From the NCBI RefSeq assembly GCF_037975245.1, contig NC_092583.1, forward strand, positions 11,361,764 to 11,425,763: a DNA stretch of 64,000 bases. Direction: 5' to 3'. Origin of the DNA: Apostichopus japonicus. Lineage: Eukaryota > Echinodermata > Holothuroidea > Aspidochirotida > Stichopodidae. A program made the position numbers and the translations under genes. Of the stretch, positions 44,231 to 64,000 are shown in pieces (positions within the stretch are counted from its first letter, which is position 1; the number at the start of each line of letters is the position of its first letter). A model generated the notes under the pieces. That model did not search any database and was not told the DNA's origin. It was given only the letters and a program-made list of their open reading frames with translations.

Positions 44231-47200
44231 TGTTAGCGATATTAATATAACGGTACAATTTAGCATCATACTATTTTTATCTCAATACATTACATGTATA
44301 GAGATATTGTAACAGTAAGTGGGACTCTCTCTTCTCTTAAACATTTTTCAGCGTCTTCAAACAAAGTTCTTTTTCTCTGGAATTTCCAGAGCAAGAATAT
44401 ATCAGAGCAAGAATATACCAACAAAAGTTACTATTTTTTATTCCAGAATTGTATCTCATTATGTGACTTTTTCACCGATTTATGTCCAAATCGGGCTGAA
44501 AACACACTTTGGCAGACCTGTTTTGCACACGCTCCAAAACTTATGTTTTATGAAAGAGAATAGAATAGAATTGTCTTTCAACAGTGGTATCGTCTAAGAT
44601 AGGGTCCTATGTATTATATATTTTATTAACATTTTAAACTTTCATTTGTTGTTTTCAGGCAGGTATTAATAAGAATTTTACTAGCTGTATATGACATTTT
44701 ATGGCTTTTATTTGCTTTATTTGATGTTTAAATGATTTTTCTTTCTTAAAACAACACTGAGCTGTCGCCCCTACTTTTAGTAAAAAGGTCCGTTTTTGAT
44801 GATTAAGCCCCGCCCCCAAGTCTGTTTTGTAGCAGATTGGCTATGACTCATGACAGCTACATGTTATATACGAAAATGGCTACCCTCGCGACCAATTTTC
44901 TGTACTGTAGTTAGGTACGCGAGGTGTGTATTGCATGCTAATTACATATACACAGCCTGTACTGCTGAATTCTACGTAGTGCATTTAATTTATATTAGGC
45001 CTTCGTTTTTGTAACATCCATTTAAGGATAGTACTGGTGTTCAGGTAGCTTTTCAGAGCAAGGGCCATGATAAGTTTGTTTGATTGCCCTTCATGTATTT
45101 TGTATAATTACGTATACACATTCTTGTATTTCTGAAGGCTACTTACTGTAGGCCTAATGCATTTAAAAAATATATATATATAGGCCTAGGCTAGGTCCCC
45201 TAGGCCTATTAGGCTTTCAGTGATAGCCACATTAGCATTGTACTGGTGTTCAGACAGCTTTTCCTAGGAAGGACCAGGGTAAGTTTGTTTGATGGGTACG
45301 TATAAAACAGGAGCCGGCCATAGCATCACAACTTTTATAAGACTATAAAAATTGTATAAGGTTATGTTTTATGTATAAGGATATAAGATGTATAAGGTTA
45401 TAAGAAGTATGTTTAGCTTTCTTTTGAACCTGTAATGTTTGACATCAATTGTACAAAGAATTAAAATAAAGTAACAAAATGGAGAGGAACTGAGGTGGCT
45501 AGTATTAGGGGAGGAGGAGGCCACCCATCACTTGCATATAAAAACTTGTAATCTTCTTTTACATTATTTTTTCCAAGTCATAAATCCATGAAATCTTCAT
45601 GTCAGAAAAATTGAGATGGAAAAACGTGGGTTGTTTTGATATCTAGAAGTGGACACAGTTTTGATCGTAGTCACCACTACAGTCTACAGTAACATACAGT
45701 AGGTCAATAGGCCTAGCTCTCAAGGCAGGCATCAAGAATATGGTCGAGTTGTTCGCCTCTTCTAATTTGGCCGTTGTGATTGACGTCAAACTATATGACC
45801 AAAAAGTCCAACAGAGACTGACCCAAGATGAAGGATACCATAAAAAACAAGTTCTTAAATATTCTATGACATTACTAAACCTTGCAACGTCGTTCTTTCG
45901 ACTAACAGGCAATGAGCGCTAAAGGCAAGACTAGCAGGATAAAGTGTAACCTGCAGAGACTATTAGCGGCACAGTAGCAAAAATGAAGTTATATATTTGT
46001 TGTACCATGATTGATATTGATAATTGTAGAGACAGGGCAAAGATTTGAAATTAGGAATCAAAATTAAAACTTCCAGTATTGAGATACTGCGTCATTGATG
46101 CTCTTGTTGTTATTAGTCATCGCAGCTCGGCTAAGGAACCGAACTATGCCGTCAACAAATATTGTGACAGTAACGTGACATCTTCGTGTCGTCAAGGAGT
46201 GCAAAGGGTCGCTCAATTTCGGCGTACATGAAAGCTTGATCCGACTTGTGCCGCATTCTCGACGTCAGTCTGTATTTACTTCATCAACAACAGGCACCAT
46301 CTTGCTGTTCTTCTTGCCTTTCAAATCTATTCATTGTTTTTTGGGTTTTTTTTCACAACAATACCGCGCCTGTAATCAACACGATGAAATTGTAACTCTA
46401 GGAATTTATAGTAACGAACAACATCGACCGAAACACAGACGAATGCCAATGAACTCAACTCAAAAGTACCTCTTCAACTATACGGATTTTACGATAGTTA
46501 TTGGTCAAACAACTTCCTGTCTTTATTGCCGTTAACATCACACCGACAGCTGTTTTTATCATTGGTCACCTATAAGAAAGAAATCCCTTAATCTTTATCA
46601 ATATCATATATAAAAAGGTCAACAATACTATTATAAATAACCTTGAAAATCTGTCCAGTCGTTGATCAATTTGAAACTATGTAGAACCCGTCACTGTGGT
46701 GAAGGACGTACATGAATACGGGTTTGTGTCTAGCAGTGTGTGTGTGTGTGTGATAGGGGACGTGGGGGAAGGGGGGGGGTTCTTTGTGCGTGATTCTGTC
46801 CCAAGCGCGACTGCGGATTTCGTATACATGCTTTGGGATACCCTTCAGTCGAATTGTTTGTGATTACATTTGTGATAACACATGTAACCACATCCATGTT
46901 CCGAATTCAACAGTAATGAACCGTTTTAATGGAGAATATCATCATTAAATTAAAGCAACAGTTCGAAACCTATATGGGGGACAATCTATTTGAGTTCGAC
47001 GTGTCGTAAGGTTTTGCCAGACCGCCGGTGATGGCGGAAAAAAGAGCTTATCTATTGAAATCGATTAAGTTACTGTTTTTGTCTTTTCAAAATCGAGTCC
47101 AAATAGCCCAAGCTATCGTTCATGCATCCTGGGCATCGATGCATTAAAGGGGGGGGGGGGGGGAATCAAGTGGGTCTTGGCTTCGTTATCAGGGAACATA

Positions 47201-49744
47201 TTGGGTCGTGGGTCTTTCAGTTTGTGGACCGTTGATTTCAAGTAGCGCGATGCATTTGATCGACAATTTTTGTTATTTTTTTTGTTTGTTCCCCCGTCTA
47301 CTATACTTCTTATCATATAAGATTGTAGCTGATTTAATTAAGACACTCTTCCGCAGACCTGAAGTGGCTAATGAGCGATCAAATAATGATTTGATTCTAC
47401 TCCCAACATTTCGTCTGTCACGGGCAAATTTCCATAGGCCTATATATCTGTATCAGTTCACATGCAAAGAGCAAATTGGAAAAGTCTACAAGACAGGTTG
47501 GAAATGATCCAACTGATTAAGCCTATTCTGTTTAATTTGCACCACGTTAACATCAGTTGTAGTAAAATGTTAATGAATTATTAATTATTAAATTGTTAAA
47601 GTTTCGTCGTAGAGATATTTTGTTTTTAAATTGTTATCATTATTATTAACCACGTAATACACGAAATACGGAATGGTTATGGTTATCAAACGATGTTTGT
47701 TATAATGTTCATTTCAAAGTTATTCAAAAACTAAACGGTGTGCTTTGACATCCGTAAAAGAAAGTTTTTGAAAAGGATTTCCCCAGACGACACGACAGGG
47801 CCCAGACGACACGACTCGGCTTAAACTGTGATCTAACCTCCTTGAGTAGTTGAAGGTCTTGCCAGTCAAAAGAAGTTATATATTCAATCCACCACATCCC
47901 TATTTATGGGCAAGATACTGAGATGGGGTTTTCAACTAACAGTGTGGAATATTTTGTCTCTTCAATATATAAGTTTCTCAATATTTGTCACCACAAAAGC
48001 CTTTATAAAGTTATTACATATCATGTGCCCCCCCCCACCCCCTCGATATCCTGAGCAAATTTAGATACGAAAGAGAACCCGCCGCGCAATGCATCAACTG
48101 AGATGCAGCTTTAAAACTCATTAAGTGATCAAAAACAGGGTTATATATTACTCGTGTAACCTTGACAAATTTCCTAATATTATTGTTTAAAAATGTGATC
48201 AAAGTAATATCTGAAGGCGTTGAATAGTTATCTTTATAAAACAATTGGTTCAGGGTGGGTTGATTATATAGCTAATTACTCTCTAATTGGATTACAATTG
48301 GGCTTAAATTACCCGGACCGACTTTAATCTACCGTGAATGTTGACCCCTCCATCGTCCGGTGTACTTAAAGCCTTTTTACAGTCACTGAACTATTTTGTA
48401 AGCTTTAATTTGTCTAAAATATTAAACGCCGATTTTGCTCGGACTAAGTTTTTTTAGTAGGTTAGGCGAGTTGGGGGGGGGGGGGGGTTGGGAGGCCAGT
48501 CTAGCAGGATCAAGAAAAAGCATTTATCTTTACGGAGTGGCCAAAGGATACCTTTGCCATAAGTCAGCGTAAATGAATGGGAACCGGACCAAATAAGTAC
48601 TTGCCCCAGTCCTAGTCACGTGACTACAATTTTAACGATACGTCCGTGCATAAAGACACGATTAAAGTGGTATTTGACCTCTTTTTATTGCCATGGTGAT
48701 AATCCATTTATTGGCGTTGTTTGTTTTGTTTCCACAGCCAAATTTAAGAAGTAGCCCAACATATAATCCATATATACGCCCTGAAAAAAAGTTTATTCCT
48801 AATCGTTCTGTTAAAAAATGGAGCTCTTTCGCAATGTTTATCTAGTGGTATGTCGATAAAACGTTCCAATAAATATATTCGCTTTTGTATAGTGTAATGC
48901 AAGACTACCTATCATATTAACATATTTTAGTGACGTTTATAGTACTGCAGAACACCAACCGATATATGATAAGCCCCTTTCATCTGAAAGGGAGTGTACA
49001 TATAAATAAATGAATAAAAAACACTCTGGGATCTTAAAAATAACAACGCCAAATATTTGGAGGCAAAACAGATGTTATTGGACGTAATCTTTAATATATT
49101 TTGAATGGTTAACCGTATTCATAGCAGGCCTATAGGGAGTTTCAATTTCTTTTCATTGTAGTGCTTATCATTCGAAAATAGTATATTGTTACAAAGAGTC
49201 TTTTTCTCAGTTTTCTATATATCTTTGCATGTCATGTGTAAAATGATTAGTTCTAGTGTTTTTCAGGTAACAACTTATGGGCAGTTATTATTAGAGAGTG
49301 AAATTACCATATATACCCTATAACTACATACACCAACTATACTACAAACACTAACACTATACATAAACAGGTTAAACGACTATTCCGTGTTGTAAATTTG
49401 TGGGCGGAAACATATGGTAGGAATAAATCCTTGCAACGGAACCTACAGATGTAACTCTGTTATCATTACTAGTGATTAGTGATATGCAGAATAAATCCAA
49501 AAACGGCAACTTTTAACATCTGTGCACCGTCGTTTTGTATATTAGGCTATTCCCTCTGAAAGGTAATTTTTGAAAGAAAATGGACGAGTAATCAATCAGA
49601 CAATGAAAGTATTACGTCTCCCCGAAGCGAATATCATCTCAGCACTGATATGTTAAATCCAAGTACAAGTCTGAAGTTTTAAGGAGGAAAAAATCTTGTC
49701 ATTACTTGAAATGAAAACTATGGGCACAATGTTATGGGATTTAA
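44231..49744. other. 5.5 kb intergenic region, no gene recognised
   Basis: Short frames only. 45020-45290 contains a two-copy local duplication (gtactggtgttcag, cagctttt, aagtttgtttgat). gcccagacgacacgac is doubled near 47785-47815. Long G runs at 46768, 47150 and 48474; (TG)n at 46736. No exon with splice sites and family similarity was found. Confidence 0.4.
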
Positions 49745-50430
49745 CCAGGGACGTAGCTAAGGCCTACTGATTGGGGGGGGGGGGAGGGGGGTGTAGTGGC
49801 TGAAAATTCAACTGGATGGGGTTTGAAGCCAAAAATTCCGACTGCTGACTTATAACCCCCACCCCCTCCCATCCCGCGCTACTCGTCAACGATATATACG
49901 GTCAGTGTCAGTCAGACACCCCATCTTTCGCGACTGCACTTTTGTTCCGAACTTTTTTCGATACCAGTACCCACTGGCACTCACTTAACAAACTTATTAG
50001 CCCCTCCCCCACCCCCAACCAAATATTTTTAAAATGTTGGTTATATTTTTCGGGCAAGTCGTTACAGCCCCCCCCCCCCCCTCCAAATCAAATTGGGCTC
50101 ATATAATACGCCTATCACGGTAGTTCTACTATAGGCTTTCTTATAGGAGTATTCAAAATCATACGAAGTTTTGTATGGTGGAGTATAAGAATCGCGAGAT
50201 ACAATTTCTCAAAGTGGCAAAGAAAACGTGATAAATATGACTGATTAAAAGGTCAATTTTTAGGTCATTCACAATCACAGGAAAATATGAATAGGCCTAG
50301 ATAAACTAGAGTGCGACAGTCGGAAATTCCGACTGTCGCAACTCCAATTGTCCAACTATCGTCAGTTTTACCAAGTTTGGGGGGGGGGGGGTGAGACACC
50401 CTCACACCCCCTATATAGCGACGTCCCTGG
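49745..50430. mobile_element. DNA transposon-like element with CCAGGGACGT ends
   Basis: Starts ccagggacgtagctaa and ends ttagcgacgtccctgg-like (tatatagcgacgtccctgg), inverted repeats of about 15 bp with one or two mismatches. The interior has poly-G/C runs and part of repeat D (50040-50110). A clear target duplication was not found; flanks atttaa / attcaa are only suggestive. Confidence 0.55.
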
Positions 50431-50624
50431 ATTCAACTTTACCGAATAGCCTGGAAATGTTCATATAAATGAACTCGAACAGCTGCGCCCGGCAGATGGG
50501 TCAATTCAGGCAGCCTTTAATCTTTGATATATCAAAAGAATATTTCAAAAGAAGAAGAAATACAAAAGATGGTAAATATCTGAAATACTATCATTAAGAT
50601 CAAACTGCATGCAGCGACGACGTG

Positions 50625-51070
50625 TATGGCAAGCCATGTGGGACAAACACTGCATAATATATCCGGGTATTAACTGGAATTTATACCCGTATTAATTGGA
50701 ATATATACGCGTATATATTATTAGCCAATCATATGGCTTAAATATATTCGCGTATTAATTCTAATATATATACACGTATTAATTCGAATATATACACGTA
50801 TTAATTCGAGTATATACACGTATTAAATAAAATACATATGGGGATTTAATCCAACATATGCACGGATTAATTAGAATATACACGAAAAAACATTTCCGCT
50901 CTTGCTGTGTACATATACCAACGATAAATGTTTTGGCGGGCTCGCGAGATCGCTTCAAAAAGCGAAACTTTATACATGTACAACACATGTATATTTGAAT
51001 TAATACGCGTATATATTCGAATTAATACGCGGATATATTATGCGGTGTTTGTCCCATATGGCTTGCCATA
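50625..51070. mobile_element. fold-back MITE with about 49-bp terminal inverted repeats
   Basis: Left end tatggcaagccatgtgggac and right end gtcccatatggcttgccata are inverted. Pairing continues through acaaacactgcataatatat and cc.g.gtattaa with two or three mismatches. The interior is about 22-bp repeats of the type aatatatacacgtattaatt cg in both orientations. Terminal TA dinucleotides would suit a Tc1/mariner-type target, but this is not proven. Confidence 0.8.
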
Positions 51071-51997
51071 GACGAGGTCGCCGGTCCCTCTGTCAGTCGA
51101 TGTAAGCGTGAACTATCGATTAATGTGATCCACCGTTTGAAAACTTTCTTAATAACTCAACCAAAACGCATGTTATATTAAAGTCATATAGCCAATTGAC
51201 CAGAGCAGGTTTGGAATGGCATTCGATACCACGTGTCCTCGACAATTGTTGTTTATTGCATTATAAACATGTTACTTGAGGTCATAGTAAAACTCTTAAA
51301 AAAAATAAGCGTCCTTGTGCAAAAGGACATTCATTAAATTAAATAACGCAGCTGGGCACTTTTAATAACACACACACAAAAAATAACAAAATTGCAATTT
51401 TAATTTATGAAAAGGGGGCACTTTTCCGCAAAATTGCCGAACGGGACAGGTGTCCCCCCAGCCCATTTCTGTCCCGGCTATGGTGGTGCAAAAGTGACAC
51501 CTCTCAAGGAGCAAATGTTTCGACAATAAATTTATGTAATCATACACAATCACGACCGCGATCCACCGTCCTTGTTTTTATCCACCTACCGGAAATATGT
51601 CACCAACAATGTAGATCGTGACCTTTGACCAAATATCGCGACTTTGATCCGGTTTCACAGTACCCTGGAGATAAAGAAAACAGCGTCTCCTTTTTTCTTT
51701 TTTTTTGACATCATCACCATAAAATATTGATTCCATTTGTAATTCCGATCATCCAATCCAGACAGGCCTTAGGGACGGTAGTATAGAATTGCAGAGACGC
51801 TGACTACAACTCTCCTCCTCCGTACTGTCGTCGACCAGGGCGGAATGAAGGCAGTCCGTTGGTAGTTTGCTCCTGCTGCATGTAGATAGTAGTCTAGATC
51901 TGTGTGGATTGGTTCACCATTATTCTCATAAACCGGCGACCATTTTTCAAGACTTTCTTGTGGTCTCTCAGCTTCAGACTGTGACAAGGCGAAGTCC
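51071..51997. other. upstream region of the VWC/SURF gene
   Basis: No coding exon seen. gtgacctttgacc at 51618 is a DR1-like half-site pair. The 92-codon minus frame at 51769-52047 is antisense to the first exon and to its likely leader. Confidence 0.35.
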
Positions 51998-61000
<9,003 letters not shown>

Positions 61001-62455
61001 GTAAGTTTCTTCTCAACATTTGCAACAAACAAACAGAAAAGAAGAAGAGGGAAGAAGAAAGTTAAGGAAAGGAAAACAAAAGAGAAATCCGACTTTACGG
61101 GTTGCGAATATATGCCCCCACAAATTTGGGCCCAAAGAATGCGTTCCAAAATGCATCTGAGGTGGAAATAAAATTTTGGCCCACCCAGCCCAAATACGGT
61201 CCCGGAATTCTTTTTTTTTGGGGGGGGGAGGGAAGGGGGGCCAGATAGTCAGATAAAAAAAAATGTAGGCCTACAAGTACCAGCTATTAACCTGCAACAA
61301 CTGTATACCTAGTTTGGTTAAAAGGCTAACTTAAGGTTGCTGAGTTATTGCAATCATAAGAAATGCTCGGTTTGATCTCATAACCTCATTAACGTTAACA
61401 TTACGGTCCTCGCCAAAATCGATATGCCTGCACGTGCACCTTCTCACTATAATACATCTACATAGCAAATACGGCCACTATTCATGTCTTCGTTGGTGAG
61501 TTACCGCGGACCCAAGCAAGTGTCACACACGCACACACACACGCATACCCGATAGTATAGGTTTCTTTGCTTCCAAGCAACATTGCTTGCTCCTGTTTTT
61601 TTTTTTTCAGAGGGGAGGGGGAGGTAAAAAAGGGGGTAGACCTAGGTGAGCAAGGAACTAAAACTGTACCGTAAAACTTCTAACTGCAAGCTGGTAAATT
61701 GAAGGACAACTTATCTGACCGAGGGAGTGTTCTGTAAGGCATGCTGGTGAGGGTTGTAAATGGTTGCCAAGGATATTTGGTCGTTCAGTTGCTCTCCTCG
61801 CTACGGTGGCTTAATAGGCACATGGGGGGGGGGGGCGATAAATGTCCCCAAATCTCAAAATGTTGACGTTTAATCTCAAAATATTGACATTTTATCTCAA
61901 AATGTTGACATTTTATCTCAAAATTGTGACATAATCTCAATTGTTTTCTTTCCTCTGTCCCTATAAAGCCACCGTATCTCGCCACTCGCTCTCTGTGAGA
62001 ATGAATCTTACCCTCAACATAAACATGTAGAAAAAGAAACCACTCACCTTGTACACAGAATGTTCATAAATTATTAATTGACAGGTTTGCAAAGATACAA
62101 TGTACGGAATTGGAGATTGAAAATATACCGTCGAATTAGTCTCGATTTTAAATGATACATCACAAATTATTTCATTCTAGAACATTTTGACAGTTCTATA
62201 ACGGTTTTATAATTACGGCTTTAACGTGTTGATGTTTGTATGTTGTATTTTTTTTCAATTAATTGCGCTAGTTATTAAATCTTTCGCCCCAACTTTCAGT
62301 ACTCTTAATATTCATATTTTACGTCATGTTATTTGATTAATATTATTTCATCTATTATGTGATGTTTAACTATTACTTCTATTATTATTTCATCAATTAC
62401 GTGATTTGACATCGTTACTATCGTTCTTTCCTCTCTTTTTTCGTGATAATTATTG

Positions 62456-62507
<52 letters not shown>
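62456..62507. repeat. (TA)n microsatellite
   Basis: About 26 uninterrupted TA units. Confidence 0.97.
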
Positions 62508-62509
<2 letters not shown>

Positions 62510-62720
62510 TCTATTACGTCATGGATCGTCACTATTGTTATTTCTTCTATTACGTCACGTTTCATCAACACTATTGTTTTATCGTCTTTTACCACGTCAT
62601 GTTTCGTCATCACTTTTGTTATTTCATCTGTCACGTCATGTTTCGTCACCACTATTGTTATTTCTTCTATTACGTCATGTTTCACCAAGAACACTGTTGT
62701 TCTTATCGTCTATTACGTCA
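62508..62720. repeat. minisatellite containing ttacgtcatg, five or six units
   Basis: Units of about 42 bp: atttcttctattacgtcatg tttcgtcaccactattgtt. Each carries a TACGTCA word close to the CRE half-palindrome. Confidence 0.8.
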
Positions 62721-62964
62721 TGAATCATCAGAACTAATTTTATTACACTTAGTAGGTCATTTTGTTATTCATGTCTTACTCATATCACGTGTTTTGTCCG
62801 TTTGTCCTGTATATGTTCTTTGAAAGGTCACCTTGGATATCATTGTTTGATAAAATAATGAATCTCGTAAAGCTATTGTTTGTTTTTTCTTTGACATTCT
62901 TATCGAATGTTCTTTTTGTAATATGGTCTTGATATAACTTTGTTTTCTATATTTATACCTATAG

Positions 62965-63113
62965 ACAAATCCCAGTGTCACCATACACCCACCAAAGCAT
63001 TAACATCACATGGTTTGGAATCACCCGATACACACAGAGAACACAGTTACTATACTGTAAATCTTCAAGTTTTGTACCAAAGTAAAAAACTGGATCGTGC
63101 TATAAATCGGTAG
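62965..63113 (+). CDS. candidate terminal exon of the VWC/SURF gene
   Basis: After a pyrimidine-rich acceptor (tttatacctatag) a phase-1 frame runs for 49 codons (DKSQCHHTPTKALTSHGLES ...) to TAG at 63111; AATAAA follows at 63407-63412. Used in the gene, it would give a short secreted VWC-SURF protein of about 330 residues. It has no family similarity, and its last third lies inside the hairpin at 63054, so it may be chance. Confidence 0.22.
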
Positions 63114-63300
63114 CATGTGCTATTAGGATTACAGTAAGAACTGAGGATATGTGTAACATTCCAACAAATCTATAGTTGCTGGGATTACACATATCCTCAG
63201 TTCTTACTATAATCATAATAGCACATGCTATCGATGTATCAGATTTGTCAGCACAATCCAGTTTTTTTCCGTATAGTACCCAAGTTGTAAGATTTACAGT
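63054..63300. repeat. large inverted repeat (hairpin), arms 103 and 116 bp
   Basis: Arms 63054-63156 and 63185-63300, loop 28 bp. Pairing segments include actgtaaatctt, aaaactggat.gtgct, tagcatgtgctatta.gatta and agtaagaactgaggatatgt gtaa. Either a fold-back MITE or a source of hairpin RNA. Confidence 0.85.
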
Positions 63301-63661
63301 AGTTTACTGTAATCTCTCTGGGAACCGGCTGTTGGAATTGCTTCTCATACATGTGTGAAGTTATTTCTCCGCCAAATCAATCGGACATAAGATGAAATTT
63401 GTCAGAAATAAATGATATATATATTTTTTGACATTAAAATAAGAGACTGTCATAATGTATGGATAGTGTTCGTGTGTTGGACATGTGTGTTTTGATCAAG
63501 GACAACCTAACACATAAAATATCGATCCTTATCATTGAAAGGTTTTGGGATACAATTTTTATAATCTCAGACCAGACTTGTCGTCATCCGTTTCATTGAT
63601 TTGATCTTGTTTTGATATCCTTTCTTTATGTTTCCATGTATACATTTACGACGACATCAAA

Positions 63662-63730
63662 ATGAGCACACCGAATGAGCAAACCGTTCTTGTCGACGCT
63701 GTTTACCAGACCTGTCTGGACGAATCGAAG
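63662..63730 (+). CDS. possible first or internal exon of an unknown gene
   Basis: ATG in good context (tcaaaATGa), 23 open codons (MSTPNEQTVLVDAVYQTCLD ESK), then a gttagt donor. Its phase does not fit the phase-1 intron after 61000, so it may begin another gene or be chance. Confidence 0.2.
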
Positions 63731-64000
63731 GTTAGTTGTATTCTGTGTTGACTCAAGTTCGCCCACGATATTTTTATGACCTTGTTTTCGGGGGGGGGGG
63801 GGGGGTGCACGACTGAAAAAAGTACATCCAGTGTTTTTTTATTATCGTTACTAGAATATCAAGATTTTTTTACTTTAAAGTTTCCAGTTTTGAGGGGAAG
63901 GTGAGCTGGGGGCGAGGGAGGGGGGCTTTCTTTGGAAGAGGTGACAGTGGTGTGCTCAGTCGAAATGATTTCCTCGAAATAAAGTATCCAAATATTTCCT
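63731..64000. other. window end, no feature recognised
   Basis: G runs at 63790 and 63905-63925. Nothing else supported. Confidence 0.3.

Larger units (their letters stand above)
61001..62964 (+). other. intron 3 region of the VWC/SURF gene
   Basis: No exon recognised. Includes a G-run segment (61220-61240), a short tandem atctcaaaatattgacattt array at 61853-61935, and (TA)n at 62456-62507. 62508-62720 holds five diverged repeats of tattacgtcatgtttcatca. Confidence 0.45.

Noticed and set aside
44294-44597. Two overlapping plus-strand frames of about 90 codons
   Set aside because: No recognisable similarity, no convincing splice sites and ordinary AT-rich composition.
63662-63730. Next SURF exon of the matrix gene
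   Set aside because: Phase does not match the phase-1 intron from 61000, and the peptide lacks SURF landmarks. Kept only as a low-confidence separate exon.

Overview
This window is animal nuclear DNA: AT-rich, with GT-AG introns, long introns, and many microsatellites and short DNA transposons. Four protein families are recognisable by direct translation, and one (a SURF-like collagen propeptide module) is to my knowledge an echinoderm feature. I infer a deuterostome, most likely an echinoderm and probably a sea cucumber. That is a judgement from gene content and repeat style, not a database result.

Layout. (1) 1-6703, minus strand: 5' six coding exons of a Golgi reassembly-stacking protein (GRASP55/65, GORASP type); its 3' end lies outside the window. 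Exon 6 and its splice donor have been tandemly triplicated into the next intron. (2) 10945-14160, minus: a single-coding-exon 17-finger C2H2 zinc-finger protein. (3) 21883-23766, minus: a related 11-finger C2H2 protein with an AT-hook between fingers. Both zinc-finger coding exons begin just inside a splice acceptor, so each has at least one non-coding upstream exon. (4) 25705-40241, plus: a complete 13-exon cytochrome P450 of the CYP3/clan 3 type (526 codons). All exon phases join and all catalytic motifs are present. It probably lies head-to-head with zinc-finger gene 2. (5) 51998-61000 or beyond, plus: the start of a secreted extracellular-matrix gene, with signal peptide, ten-cysteine VWC module and SURF-like module, all joined by phase-1 introns as in fibrillar collagen N-propeptides.

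Between and inside the genes lie several transposon families that can be defined from their ends and target-site duplications: two hAT-like families (7551, 40963; 18547, 37520, 55404) plus a related third (53649), a TTAA-flanked MITE (10268, 20203), a long-TIR fold-back element (50625-51070), a CCAGGG-ended element (49745-50430), a short retroposon-like insertion with a 13-bp duplication (18018-18156), and older repeat families. A dispersed repeat carrying AGGTCA half-sites in DR4 spacing recurs, notably in the P450 introns. Minisatellites of about 60, 21-22, 21, 29 and 105 bp and long (TA)n tracts are also present.

The genes do not form an operon or a shared pathway. I found no bacterial-type system, CRISPR array or intact autonomous transposase. 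The most unusual structures are the two independent tandem duplications that each span an exon end plus its splice donor (GRASP and VWC genes), the two-module build of zinc-finger gene 1, the DR4-bearing repeats in the P450 gene, and a near-perfect 100-bp-arm hairpin at 63054-63300.
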